From NCBI GenBank assembly GCA_013407085.1, contig JACCGJ010000286.1:47764-111763 (forward strand): a DNA stretch of 64,000 bases, in the 5' to 3' direction. The DNA comes from Atriophallophorus winterbourni (taxonomy: Eukaryota > Platyhelminthes > Trematoda > Plagiorchiida > Microphallidae). Below are positions 25,201 to 34,275 of the stretch, piece by piece. A program made the position numbers and the translations under genes. The notes under the pieces are model-generated. The model saw only the letters and a program-made list of their open reading frames with translations, searched no databases and had not been told where the DNA came from. Positions within the stretch are counted from its first letter, which is position 1, and the number at the start of each line of letters is the position of its first letter.

Positions 25201-28200
25201 TGTTTGATGCAATTAAAATCACCCCTGCAACATGTCGAGATTTAATAGCTGGGCTTCATCCTCTGCTCGATATATTTCTGGGAGTATTTTATAATCCTTG
25301 GTTTGAATATTTGTTAGATTTGATTGTACACCTCGAGCAATGAAGCCAATACGTTTACTTTTGTGCGACTATCTCCTCCTGGATGATGAGTCGGCTTTTT
25401 TGAAGAGTCTTGGGAATTCGCTTTAATATCTGAATACACTTCCTACGACTGGTTTGGTGCTGTTTGCGCTCATCAGGTAATGGCAGTACGAGCAGGCTCC
25501 GCATTTGCTTGAAAAAGCTTAAGAACTGTTGCGGGACGACCACCAATCGACAGGTTGGTGAATGTCAAACCAAACGACTAGAAAGCAAGATTAACGCTGT
25601 TCTCAAGAGACTGAAATCCAAGGTACCGATTTCCGGTGCTGAATATTTCCGAATGAAACCCGAAGATTTCTCAATTGGTGCACAAAGAAGGTATCCCACT
25701 ACGTCCAATCGTGTCATTGCCCCGAGCACCTACACATAGATTGTCGAAAGAACTACTAATCAAACTGCTATATCTCTTCAGGGACTCATCATTCCATAAA
25801 CTCAGCAGATGGATTTCTCAAAAAGCTGCAAAATGTGAAGATTACTGACGACGAGCTGATGGTCTCCTTCGATGTCGCCGCCCTATTTACGTCGATCGAC
25901 CTTATACTCGCCAGGCAAACAATTTCATCGCTGCTAACAGAACACGGAACAACTTATGGCGAAAATCGAATACCTCGTGAGGAACTAATGCCGCTCTTGG
26001 TTCTTTGTCTTTACACTCAATTCAATTTCATTGGAAAATTGTATGCGCAGATTACAGTAACTCCATTGGAGTTGCCTATCTCTGGACTGATAACGGAAGC
26101 GGTAATGCAGAGATTTGAACCCACTGCCATTCCTCTAATAGAACCGAAACTCTGCGTACGCTGTGTGTACTACACGTTCGTCATAATCAACAAATCGCAA
26201 GTCGAATATGCTCATCGACTACTGAATTGTGTCTTAACAGGAATGAATTCATGAAAGAAGCGGAAACCATCAGGTGCATGTCGTTCTTGAATGTCTTCGG
26301 CGCTCGAAGCGACACAGAATACCTCCAGGCAAGGGCCTATCGGAAACTCACATATAGGGACCAAATTTTAAACTTCAAAAGGAAGCACCCGATAGCACAC
26401 AAAAGGTGCTGCGTACGAACGCTGTTCAAACGAGTGCATGCTCATTGCAACTCTTTTAAATCGCTGGTTAAGGAAGCAAGATACGTTTTCAAGATCCTCG
26501 AGATAAACGTCACCCGATAAACGCAATAAGCAATCAAAGGCACAGGCCAGTAAACCCCTACCATACATTCAGATTGTTTTAAAAATCGCTGCAAGGATAC
26601 TGCGATCACATGGGATCAACGTTGCACACAGACCTACGCAAACACTCCGCAATTAGCTGTGCAAATTGAAACATGGTTTAAAAGAAATGGACAAAACAAA
26701 CATGATCTACAAAATCCCATACGCATCCCATCCCAGACATGAGTGAACATCAATCAGCAGTGAGGATGCACGATTACAAACCGTTATTATCAATTCATGT
26801 TGACGAAGAAGGACGTCAATTCAAATGGAATGGAATGAAGTTGATTGCAGGGGGATGCACGCGCTACATATGGAAATTCCTCGAAGCGTGACACTCCACA
26901 ACGCAGTGATTGAATAAACACGTTCGATTGGACGACATGTATCTACCAATGAGGAATCGAACATTAAGTCGTGTGACCTAGAGTACAACCAATGACGAGG
27001 AAAGAAACAGAAACATTGTATAAAAATCAGAAAACACGACAATTATGAACACTTCACAAGAGGCTCAGCTGACGATTTCATCTAGCTTGATGACGAAACG
27101 TCCTACTGCTGCAATGCCAGCTCTGCTCAGCGAATAGAGAACGCACAACATCCAATCTATGATAGGCAAGTATTCGCTTCAATATCTGAATACACTCCCT
27201 ACGACTGGTTTGGTGCTGTTTGCGCTCATCAGGTAATGGCAGTACGAGCAGGCTCCGCATTTGCTTGCAAAAGTTCCATAAGGAAAACAAGTTGCGCTTG
27301 TATGTCACTGTTTAATTAGGTTGGTACGACCGACCTGTTCAATCACATGTGACCACACTCATGTAGATAGGGTTTAAAACATCTTCTCCTCGATGATACT
27401 GCTCACTTGCTTCCAAACGATCTTCCTAAAAGCCGAGCTTCCTCAAATACACGATCAAAGTATATCATACTGCCTTTGAAAACCCCTTCATGTCACAGGT
27501 CCTTTATTCCATTTGCTTCCAGATACTATTGTCGAATTAAGAACCATGAACCATTACGGTCGAATTTATCTCGTTGCTATTCTGTGTACATTTTCTTCGC
27601 AAATTGTTGAGAATTCGTTTTTCCATTTTAATATAAGTCTTGATCCGAAATTTCGGAAAACCATGATATCCGACGTAAATGCTCGTGTATTTTTTTCACT
27701 ATGGAATAGGCAAAGACGGCGTTGTATTGTTTTGTGTATTAATGATTAATTGGTACAGACAATAGGGCAACCTAACTTCTGAGAATGGGTTTGACCGTGT
27801 TGCATACTACGATTTTTATACTAACGTCTGCATTGACGTGCCTATACCCCATTTTCCGCGTACATTCTCTTTACTTTTGTGCGGTTGCGTCATTGGATGA
27901 GTAAATGCCTTCATTGATTTCTTGAATCACGGCAGCCGATTCGCGGCGAGCTTGTTGTCCACTGACGTCATCACCTTCGAAAGCCATAAACGTCTTTTTT
28001 CACAGATGAAACTTATGTCTCCACTTGACGCCTTCGCCGAATTCCGACATCCTCAGAGTTGAAAGCGAGTTTCTTAAGTGCCATGTCCACCTTACGAAGG
28101 ATGTGGTCAACCGATTGCAATGTTCACCGTTGAATGTAAACAGAGAGTGTGTTGGTATTTATTGCTTTTTTCACGTTAAACGTTTAAATGTGATCTACAC

Positions 28201-31200
28201 ACTTTTGCTCCGAACGAGACTTTCCTTGCTGTATTTTCGTGATAACAACCTCAGAATGCATATCTGAACTGTAGTCCCTGGGGAATGGACCACGAATTTT
28301 GTACACTTGAAAAAACGGTCATTAATTTCGCTTGCTTACCGCTTCAACCCTATTTGCTATCTAAGCCTGGGCAACCTGGCAGTATCTTAGCCCACGTTCA
28401 ATCTCTGACTGTGCGGCACTTTGCCTGGATCAGGCTTGTGCTTTGATACATATTTGCTCACCCACATAATCTAAGCATTTTAATATCGTGCACCCAAGAC
28501 ATATCAATGGACAATCAAATTTGTTTTAAAAGGCCGGTGTTCCACATAATTTTATCTCTGTTCGACACCCTGGCTCAAGTTTAAAATCCCTCACATAATT
28601 CCGTTTTTCTCCGTTATTGAATTTTTGTGTCCCGTGTTCTTGGTTACCCGAGTGCACTTTTTCGTCTCTCGTCCCCCATACAAATGATCCGAATTAGTGT
28701 ATTTTTATTGTGCAATGTTCTTTAACCCTTCTTGAATCGGCTTTCAGTCTTTTTTCCTGGGGTCCAACCAACTGGGGACAAGTGGTCGCTTTGTTCTGCT
28801 TTGGCTATCGCTTGGTCATACGTCGGCTTCGGTTGAGCGTGGTGGATGCATTCCGTCAAGTTTACAACTGCCTGCTTTCATTTTGTAGACAAGTGAATTT
28901 GTTTGTCTGGATCGCTGCACAAGGTGGATGGGTAAGTGTGGCGTACGTTGAACCGACTGCGGTGTGACAATTCCCTATGATCCCATTCGGATTATTAATT
29001 GGTATATAGATCCAGCTCACTGAAAACGTGCTATTTAATCAAATCTTTTTTGGGGCATTATCTGCCAATGAGCATAATCATCGCCATCGGTTGAATACCA
29101 GTTAAATGGCGGTAAACAACCGTCTACCACCAACCGTTACTTCCACTCACACCATGTATCCTTGGTAACCTTTTCTGTGCTCTATTAGAATTTCACCCTA
29201 GCCATACTGACATCTTGCTCCAAGGATAATGAACTTCTACCTTCGCCCTTCGATTGAGTATGCGTTAGAGATCTGGGCTCCTTGACTGCGAAAAGGTATT
29301 GCTCTCTTTGATAAAATCTATCACAAAGCTACAAAGTTAGCAATGTGTCTTCGCAATGTCCCGAACACCGAAAGATTGCCGCGTCTCGGTGTATGTGACT
29401 TTACACATAAGAGGATACGACGCGATATTATTCTGACCTATAGAATTGTGTCTACCGAAGAACAACCACTAAGATACTTGTTCGCATTGTGTTCCGAGAA
29501 AGCGACACGTAGATTTCGCTTCACTTTTGTAGTGCTCCTTTTCTCATTTGCACAATCTACGTGCAGCAAGATTAATTTCCATTCAACTCGCCAAAGCCGA
29601 AGCGCCGTAGCTGCCTAAATCCCTCAGATTTCGGGAGAATCGTTTATCCTACCGATATTTAAAAAGGTGTGCGAATCTCTTGCTCTAATCACCGTGGGAT
29701 AAGTCTCACTCCAATCACAACGATAATATTAGCGTCCATATGTCTTCGAAGATTAACATCGCATGGGGAATCACAGATCAGAGAGCAGCAAGATGCCTTC
29801 CGGCGTGGCAGAGGCTGTGCCAACCACGTTTTTACACATCAACAGATTTTGAACTGCTGCACACTTATCGACAGCCGACAATAGCCGTCTGTTTAGACTT
29901 CAAAGGAGCATTTGGTTCAGTCTTCTGCAGGACATTGACTTATCAAACGGCACTTTATTGACAATCAGGCGCTTAAATTGTAGATAGTTTTACCTATCTT
30001 GATAGTTGTATCAATAATTCTGCATCGTCAGATGACGAGATCTCGGAACGTATTTCTAAAGCGACCGTAGCATTCCGCAACCTAGGTCACCTGTGGCGTC
30101 AGAAAGAACTGTCTCTGTTACTCAAATGTAGAGTCTACCAAGCAACAATTCAAGGCTGCATAACTGTGGGTGCGAAACATGGACCTTACGTAAAGAATAC
30201 TTCGAGCGTCTTCAAGTATTTCACAACCGATGTTTCCGCAGCATTCGAGGAGTCAGCTGTTACAATCGCATACTCAACCTTGCTCTCCCAAATAAGTTCT
30301 TCTGTAGCAATGTTGATATAGAGAATCAGATCCACCTACGTAGGTTGCGCTAGTTTAGTCACGTTTTACGAATGCCCGACCACCGACTTCCGAAACGGAT
30401 TCTTTTTGCGACGCCACATCCCTTACTACTAACTTTTTCAAAGTGTGTGTAGCACGTTTTCCATGCTGGGGTCCCCGCGATCAGATATGGTTAGTTACGC
30501 TTCAGGATATGTTCCGTAGCCGTCTTCAATGCGGTCTTGCATTATGCGTCTTCTTGGAGTGTTTGCTTAACCTTGTATGTTGTCAGGCGGAGTGACGAGA
30601 AAAGCTTGTTTTGATGCGCGACAGTGAAAGCCGCAAGTAACCTGTCGTGTTGGTGTAGCACTACTCGTTTACGCAGATACAGCACTCACATGCTGAACGC
30701 AGATCACTCCCCCGGCGTGCAGCTGATACCGATAGACCGAGTGCTGCCTATCGTTGCGAGCGCTGAGGGAGAGATTGTTCCTTCCGAATCGGACTGTTTA
30801 GTTATTCGAAAAGCTGTGGAACATAAAAAAATCATGCGATTGTGATGTACATCCATAGTGGACATCGATCAAAGGAGGCCAACAAACAAACAAACTCTTC
30901 TATAAAATCCCTAGCTATTTAAATCTCACCCTTTCCCATCTTTTAGGATTTTACTTTTTCATAGTTGTATGGTGCTTAGGAATTCGGTGCATACTACCGG
31001 CGTAATGCTGTCTTTGATAATTCGATCAATTATTCTATGCCTTCAATCGTAAGCTCCTCTATCGCAGACGTTATTTCCACTCGGTCTTTTCTTTTTCAGC
31101 AAATCGTGCAATACCTCAGATTATCCAATCGCTCGGTCGTCGTGCCAACACCTTCCACTTCCTCAGCTGTCGTTCCTCACTGGATGCCGCCAGTCCTTGT

Positions 31201-31255
31201 CGGTTTGGCTGCGGTTTGTGCTGCCGTGTTGATGTACCGTGTCATCAAACGGTAG
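11984..31255 (+). CDS. BAK-like Bcl-2 family gene with giant N-terminal repeat exon (six-exon model)
   Basis: Exons: 11984-16253, 16886-17139, 18729-18913, 24665-24805, 28748-28931 and 31100-31255. Phases at the five junctions are 1, 0, 2, 2, 0 and all agree across donor and acceptor. The joined frame is 5190 nt, 1729 residues plus stop. The C-terminal ~220 residues have the order and motifs of multidomain pro-apoptotic Bcl-2 proteins: an alpha-1-like helix, BH3 (LAQWGDEIN), BH1 (NWGQVVALFCFG), BH2 (WIAAQGGW) and a tail anchor. This family permeabilises the outer mitochondrial membrane. Residues 1-1423 carry 22 UIM-like motifs. Known BAK/BAX proteins are about 200 residues, so fusion to a huge repeat region would be exceptional. 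The alternative is two genes or alternative promoters; an in-frame ATG at 17018, inside the second exon, could start a short BAK. The BAK assignment is firm; the fusion is an inference from splice phase. Confidence 0.6.
12954..15539 (+). repeat. In-frame tandem duplication, two units of 1293 bp
   Basis: Unit 1 is about 12954-14246 and unit 2 about 14247-15539. The offset of 1293 bp (431 codons) is constant, for example between the ACCTCACGTGATAATAG blocks around 13560 and 14853. The units differ by only a few percent and no stop or frameshift separates them. The duplication raised the UIM-like motif count from 13 to 22. Near-identity indicates a recent event or gene conversion, and also a risk of assembly error. 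Confidence 0.95.
16536..16754 (-). mobile_element. SINE-like repeat, copy b
   Basis: Near full-length minus-strand copy, from GCACGGATGTGCAATCG (3' end) to GGATCAGGCTTGTGCTT (5' end), in the intron between exons 1 and 2 of the BAK-like model. Confidence 0.8.
16886..17139 (+). CDS. Exon 2 of the BAK-like gene model
   Basis: Acceptor TTTATTTCAG at 16885, donor GTACGC at 17140. Entered in phase 1 (G from exon 1 plus TA gives Val) and left in phase 0. It encodes a Ser/Pro-rich linker (QEIGLLQENDVSDPP, SSVDLSRYSPAHVVAV) and a segment DMLRHFNSGDQISLLHGEH. No domain was recognised. An in-frame ATG at 17018 might serve as the start of a shorter BAK-like isoform. Confidence 0.6.
17620..17850 (+). mobile_element. 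CR1-like RT C-terminal remnant
   Basis: Degenerate frames recall the C-terminal RT region seen in CR1-like elements: EGLRNVPYGEIL, a stop, then RLGLYDFTQRRIRHHILVTYKMV, comparable with YEERLQYSGLFSIRYRLLRGDLLLTFRIL of the 1052-2650 RT. It has at least one stop and a frameshift. Intronic relic. Confidence 0.6.
17966..18444 (+). mobile_element. SINE-like repeat, copy c, split by a nested copy
   Basis: The 5' part is 17966-18134 (GAAAACACAAGCCTGG to CTACCGTTGGCCA). Its 3' part resumes at 18371 (TACCGTTGGCCAATCAATTT...) and runs to CATCCGTGC near 18444. The interruption is copy d; the 12 bases TACCGTTGGCCA are present on both sides. Confidence 0.8.
18135..18370 (-). mobile_element. SINE-like repeat, copy d, nested in copy c with a 12 bp target-site duplication
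   Basis: Full-length minus-strand copy flanked by TACCGTTGGCCA direct repeats, at about 18123-18134 and just right of 18370. It defines the element ends: a 5' end near TATGAAAGCACAAGCC and a 3' end near GATTGCACATCCG. A target-site duplication of this length fits LINE-mediated insertion of a SINE better than a cut-and-paste MITE. Confidence 0.8.
18729..18913 (+). CDS. Exon 3 of the BAK-like gene model (alpha-1 region)
   Basis: Acceptor TTTTTTTCAAG at 18728, entered in phase 0. Donor AG then GTTCGC at 18913/18914 (weak), left in phase 2. It encodes PTAELNPASPDDVEASS, then DIILGSFIVETYQRES, a hydrophobic/amphipathic helix placed like alpha-1 of BAK, then an acidic/Pro linker. The two bases left join the C at 24665 to give Ser directly before the BH3 exon. 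Confidence 0.65.
19324..19541 (+). mobile_element. SINE-like repeat, copy e
   Basis: Near full-length plus-strand copy from TATGAAAGCACAAGCCTGG to GCACAGCACAGAAATGCTG; its 3' end has decayed. Located in intron 3 of the BAK-like model. Confidence 0.8.
19560..21860. other. Intronic stretch without a supported gene
   Basis: Several medium plus-strand frames (19696-20037, 20048-20452, 20843-21211) show no recognisable domain and overlap each other. A segment beginning GTTACTCAACTCCTAAT at about 21727 recurs at about 22773 (~36 bp shared) and may be an end of an unknown element. Confidence 0.5.
21869..22012 (+). mobile_element. SINE-like repeat, copy f (3'-truncated)
   Basis: Begins CACAAGCCTGATCCGGG and ends at CACTGCCGGTTG; the last third of the family consensus is missing. 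Confidence 0.75.
23202..23413 (+). mobile_element. SINE-like repeat, copy g
   Basis: Near full-length, from AAAGCACAAGCCTGATCC to GATTGCACACCCGTGC, with a small internal deletion around the CAGTCAGA region. Confidence 0.8.
23657..23768 (+). mobile_element. SINE-like repeat, copy h (5' half)
   Basis: Very well preserved 5' half (GAAAGCACAAGCCTGATCC through CCTAGACAGATATGGGAATG); the 3' half is absent. It lies 245 bp downstream of copy g in the same orientation. Confidence 0.8.
24665..24805 (+). CDS. Exon 4 of the BAK-like gene: BH3 domain
   Basis: Acceptor TTGTTGTTAG at 24664, donor GTAAGT at 24806. It encodes LEAAVAQRLAQWGDEINVAY and GAQLDRMINFLPSD. The BH3 signature is L-A-Q-W-G-D-E-I-N, with the invariant Leu and Gly-Asp pair. 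The following GAQLDRMINFL resembles the helix after BH3 in BAK. In this family BH3 inserts in the groove of partner Bcl-2 proteins and drives oligomerisation. Phase 2 on both sides. No donor-acceptor conflict with the neighbouring exons. Confidence 0.85.
25442..25483 (-). ncRNA. Hammerhead ribozyme-like motif in left pseudo-LTR
   Basis: The minus strand reads CCATTAC (stem I), CTGATGA (core), GCGC-AAACA-GCAC (stem II with loop), CAAA where GAAA is expected, CCAGTC with a GTC-type cleavage site, and GTAGG (stem I return strand). Stem I pairs for four bases. The G12 position is C, so this copy is probably inactive. Confidence 0.6.
25640..26520 (+). pseudogene. Penelope-like reverse transcriptase, inactive
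   Basis: Frames in order: HKEGIPLRPIVSLPRAPTHR (the PLE-specific start of the RT), VMVSFDV-type motif A as LMVSFDVAALFTSIDL, the PISGLITEAVMQRFEP block, the active-site region RCVYYTFVIIN, then YRKLTYRDQILNFKRKHPIA and HKRCCVRTLFKRV. Family members have YVDD-T-F-V at the active site; here both Asp are lost. At least two frameshifts or stops interrupt the reading, for example near 25738 and 26250. Confidence 0.85.
26540..27060 (+). pseudogene. Penelope-like endonuclease-region remnant
   Basis: Frames after the RT give LPYIQIVLKIAARILRSHGI, then DKTNMIYKIPY, the stretch that normally leads into the GIY-YIG endonuclease, and later MHDYKPLLSIHVDEEGRQF followed by FKWNGMKLIAGG. The order fits a PLE C-terminus, but the GIY-YIG signature is not readable and several stops are present. 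Confidence 0.65.
27198..27239 (-). ncRNA. Hammerhead ribozyme-like motif in right pseudo-LTR
   Basis: Same 42-base arrangement as at 25442-25483, with identical core, stem II and the same C in place of G12. The shared defect shows it was present in the parent pseudo-LTR rather than acquired after insertion. Confidence 0.6.
27313..27380 (+). repeat. Hairpin-family repeat fragment
   Basis: GTACGACCGACCTGTTCAATC and the following CACTCATGTAGATAGGGTTT match the left arm of the inverted repeat at 55415-55478 and the fragment at 45517. It lies just downstream of the Penelope-like element. Confidence 0.6.
28357..28450 (-). mobile_element. SINE-like repeat, copy i (5' part)
   Basis: Minus-strand 5' part only (CTAAGCCTGGGCAACCTGGC to GGATCAGGCTTGTGCTTTGA). 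Confidence 0.8.
28748..28931 (+). CDS. Exon 5 of the BAK-like gene: BH1 and BH2
   Basis: Acceptor CGGCTTTCAG at 28747 and strong donor GTAAGT at 28932. It encodes VLFSWGPTNWGQVVALFCFG (BH1, with the NWG and FG signatures), a central amphipathic helix (RLVIRRLRLSVVDAFRQVY) and FVWIAAQGGW (BH2). These form the groove and core hairpin of multidomain Bcl-2 proteins. Sequence and spacing favour BAK over anti-apoptotic members, but function in this family cannot be fixed from sequence alone. Phase 2 entry gives Val across the junction; phase 0 exit after Trp. Confidence 0.9.
29215..29560 (+). mobile_element. CR1-like RT C-terminal remnant
   Basis: Reads NFYLRPSIEYALEIWAP, a stop, then LRKGIALFDKIYHKATKLAM, then RLPRLGVCDFTHKRIRRDI and ILTYRIVSTEEQPL. 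This is the thumb/C-terminal region of CR1-type RTs, as at 17620-17850. It lies in the last intron of the BAK-like gene. Confidence 0.7.
29620..30400 (+). mobile_element. RTE-like RT remnant with a large internal deletion
   Basis: Frames around 29650-29950 give NHRGISLTPITTIILASI, REQQDAFRRGRGCANHVFTH and PTIAVCLDFKGAFGSV (RT motif A with Asp). The sequence then jumps to the RTE C-terminal block: VDSFTYLDSCINNSASSDDE, ISERISKATVAFRNLGHLWR and KCRVYQATIQ. The catalytic YADD region and most of the palm are deleted. Several frameshifts are present. The clade is distinct from the neighbouring CR1 remnant. Confidence 0.7.
30893..31028 (+). repeat. Dispersed repeat shared with 56563-56698
   Basis: About 135 bp (TTTTAGGATTTTACTTTTTC in the middle) recurs at 56563-56698 in the same orientation, with about 85% identity by eye. 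It follows the RTE-like remnant here and may be a retroelement 3' end. It ends about 70 bp before the last BAK-like exon. Confidence 0.7.
31100..31255 (+). CDS. Exon 6 of the BAK-like gene: C-terminal tail anchor
   Basis: Acceptor TTCTTTTTCAG at 31099, stop TAG at 31253-31255. It encodes QIVQYLRLSNRSVVV, a Pro/Ser/Thr linker, WMPPVLVGLAAVCAAVLMY and RVIKR. This is a single hydrophobic helix of about 18 residues followed by a short basic tail, the classic tail anchor that targets Bcl-2 proteins to the outer mitochondrial membrane. Phase 0 entry follows the Trp of BH2 directly. Confidence 0.85.
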   Translation, partial: QIVQYLRLSNRSVVVPTPSTSSAVVPHWMPPVLVGLAAVCAAVLMYRVIKR

Positions 31256-32400
31256 CCAGTGGTCACGTGCTGCAATGAGCGCCGTAGAAATTGATTTTAT
31301 TTTCCGATTGTTTTTCCTCCCAACCATTCGTTTCAGTGTTAACGCGTAGTAGTTCTTTCGTGAATAGTGATCGCGCCTTGCTACGCATGTTTGTTAATTA
31401 TGCAACCCATTCCAACGGTAGACTTCGACAAGTTGGTTTTATTTGCTCCAGATGGATTGTTCCGTTAGCATTCAATCGTAAAATTAAACCTTTTCACGAA
31501 TTGTTTACTTTTATGATCGAAATTACGTCGTTTGTTAACTTTGATTTCTTTATTTAGAAAGCTAGTTAGAGGTTGGTAATCGTTTAATTTTATCACTTCC
31601 GGGACGATTGAATGACGCGTCTGTAAGGCGGGTGATTTATTTGTTAGTTTTGATATGCGTGGTTCAAAATTATCCGTGAAGCTATTTAGCCAACGAAACA
31701 ATCTCTGTTCTGTTAGCAACAGATCGTTTTTTTGTATGGAAGCGTTTTAATGACGAGCCACGGAATCTGTTAGTATAGTTCCGTTAAGTTCAGTTGACAC
31801 CGGTCTTTCTGTCGGTGAAAAGCCTCTAAGGGGCGCCTGCGACTGCCAAAGTTGGTTGCGTTGTTCTTCGATACACTTGTCGTATGGACAGGCGCGTATG
31901 ATACATCAAGGGGTTATTCAGGCCCTCCTTCGGTATATAGGTCTTTGTAACTTCGACTGAGAAAAAACGGAAAGGTTTTCTGTTAACCAAGGCGGTGAGT
32001 GGTTAGCTAACGGAAAATGTGGGCGTACATTTAAAACGTAATATTACTTAATTGCATTTTTTGTCGTAGTTTGTTTTACTTTGTTTCAATCGTAGTGAAT
32101 AATTATAGAATTAAAAATGTAAAACATTTCCATATAAGTTCAGGAAAATAAGTAACGAAACAGCTCACGTCACGAGGCCTCCAGACACCATTTGATCGCA
32201 CCTCAGACAGCTTACTCTAGAAGCTTACCGCTCACACCGAATAAGTGTTGCCTAAGTTTCCGACGATTGTGTATTTTTGCGAAGGGTTTATCGTTCGAGA
32301 GAACAAGTTTTGACAACCTTCGTCTCTTAGACCTTCAAGAATTTGAAGGTTCGGGTGATTATTTAAGTGGACGAAAAAAGCGTCGGTTGTACCAGTTAAG
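31256..32400. other. Intergenic stretch with no recognised feature
   Basis: Downstream of the BAK-like stop. Short frames on both strands are not supported by composition or domains. Confidence 0.5.
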
Positions 32401-32406
32401 ATTATG

Positions 32407-32561
32407 GATGTATGAAATTACCAGCCTGATCCAGGCAAAGTGCCGTACGTTTAGAGACTGCAGGTGGGCTAAGATACTGTCAGGTTGCCCAGGCCTAGAC
32501 GGATATGGGAAAGTAAAAGAGCGACAGAAGCGAGATTCTAGCGTGTGTTCGCATACCGGAG
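32407..32561 (+). mobile_element. SINE-like repeat, copy j (5' part)
   Basis: TGTATGAAATTACCAGCCTG, GATCCAGGCAAAGTGCCG and TGTCAGGTTGCCCAGGCC are well preserved; the 3' half diverges after GATTCTAGCGTG. Confidence 0.75.
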
Positions 32562-33340
32562 GTAAATTTGTTTATCACGGCATTGACTGTGCAGCACAGA
32601 GTAGAGAAATGTGAAGTATTTCAAACGCTTTGAAGTAAACAAGTGAATATCGAAACCCTTTGAAAACAGAAAGGGTGGAGGCAAACACCACGCAAAAAGT
32701 TATATCCCATGCCAGACTGAAAATGTGTGCGGTAGTCCAACCAACTTTGCTTATGAGCGACTTAATTGATGACCATGAGTACGTGTGGAGGAAGCAAACG
32801 CGAGCTTTCGTTTACAAGGACGTGTTCCCATTCTGTACCTCTCGTATCTGTATGCTCTCGCATATATGGGTACTCGAAGCCACACGTTGAAACTGCCAAA
32901 GCAGCATATCAGAACTACCCTTCACTTAATTGAACAGGTTGTAAACCACGGAAATCGGCATTCCTGTACCGTTATATATTCTACATATGATTGCCATCTT
33001 TTATATCTTGATTTCCTTATTAAAAATTCAGCATCGATTTCTTATGGGACGCACTGTTGCCTCCTTACTGATTGGCAAAGGAAATTTTTAATTCGCCTTC
33101 AATACCATTTTAATAACAGAAGCTACTGTGGATGATATTTTTTAGAGGTGGTTGGCGCTTTTCTGTTGTATGCCAACTAAACTCGGACGCTCGATTTGAA
33201 AAGTAGCCACAAACCCTAGGCAAATCGAACCTAATTTCACACGACAATGTAGTTTTTACAAGTGTTTTGCTTATTTTGAGTATTCGCATTGATGTTCAGT
33301 CGTGTAGTTCTTCTGTGTTGTGTGCGGCTCATCGTCCTAT

Positions 33341-33406
33341 TCGCCCACATGCAGTCTCTGACTGTGCGGCACTTTACCTGGATCAGGCTTGTAATTTCAT
33401 ACATAC
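33341..33406 (-). mobile_element. SINE-like repeat, copy k (5' fragment)
   Basis: GCCCACATGCAGTCTCTGAC to GGATCAGGCTTGTAATTTCA: only the first ~65 bp of the family. Copies j and k both read TATGAAATTA where others read TATGAAAGCA, suggesting a shared subfamily. Confidence 0.7.
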
Positions 33407-34275
33407 TTCAAGGTCGTAATTCGCCAGATGCAAACGACTTCTATTTTCGTAGATTGGATTTATTCTTTCATTCAACTACTACGATTCCTGTTTCAATTGT
33501 GTTTCAATTAATTTTATCTTGGGTCACACCGCTGCAAGTCACAGGACTTCGAAATCCCTAGTATTATTTCGCCTTCTGTGGACGTTGTATTAGACTGACC
33601 ACTACAATAATGTCCCCAAGTATGCTGGAGAAAAGGCACAGGAGATGAAGGTTTTATCGCTGTAGTCAAAAAATGCATGAAAGTACACGGAAGCAATCAC
33701 GGAACTCGAATCAATAGAAAGTGTGTCTCAAGGTCAATTGTTAAGTACAGTAAAACAATGATGTTACATAGCCCCCTTCCAAGAAGTCTGGTCAGCGGAG
33801 AATTCTGATCAGGAATTGACATTTGGACGTGCCAAGCGGTGTACGGTCGTTCCATGCTGGAACATAGTCTCTCAGCAACCAGTCGCTTCGAAGCCAGCCA
33901 AGCACTTGATCTACATGGGTCGATTGTCGGCGGTGACCAATGTAGGATACAAAAAACCGATAAGTACTAAGCCGAGTCACCTCTCACATGAAGTGAACGT
34001 TCTGCTAGCGGGCATCGCCCGTCTGGCATGGTCTGAGTATGAACCCAGTAGGAGCAGATATAGGCAAATCTGTAGGTTTGACAACGAAGAACCAGAAGCT
34101 TGGAAAACATGGTCCTTGCTGAGAAGTTCCTGCACCCCGGGACCGATGGCGAACGGCCTTGCCTCGAGAAAGCTGAGTTGCGTGTCCTCGGGCTGGTAAG
34201 GACCTTGTCTGAAAAGTTTCGTGTTGGGTGGCGTGTACTCATGGTTGGGGCTGCCGGGGGATGTCGACAGGTGTC

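Larger units (their letters stand above)
25427..27274 (+). mobile_element. Penelope-like element with direct pseudo-LTRs, degenerate
   Basis: Near-complete layout: a direct repeat (25427-25526), RT (about 25640-26520), endonuclease-linked region (about 26540-27060) and the second direct repeat (27170-27274). The repeats share about 95 bp (AATATCTGAATACACT, then GACTGGTTTGGTGCTGTTTG and so on) with very few differences. Each carries a hammerhead-like motif on the minus strand. This matches known Penelope-like elements, which have pseudo-LTRs, an RT distinct from LINE RTs and, in several animals, hammerhead motifs. Stops, frameshifts and a destroyed RT active site show it is dead. It lies in the intron between BH3 and BH1 exons of the BAK-like gene, in the same orientation. 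Confidence 0.85.

Noticed and set aside
27075..27110. GATGACGAAACGTCC near 27093 as a further hammerhead core
   Set aside because: No stem II between the two core halves and no stem I; it is the coding-like tail of the Penelope-like element.
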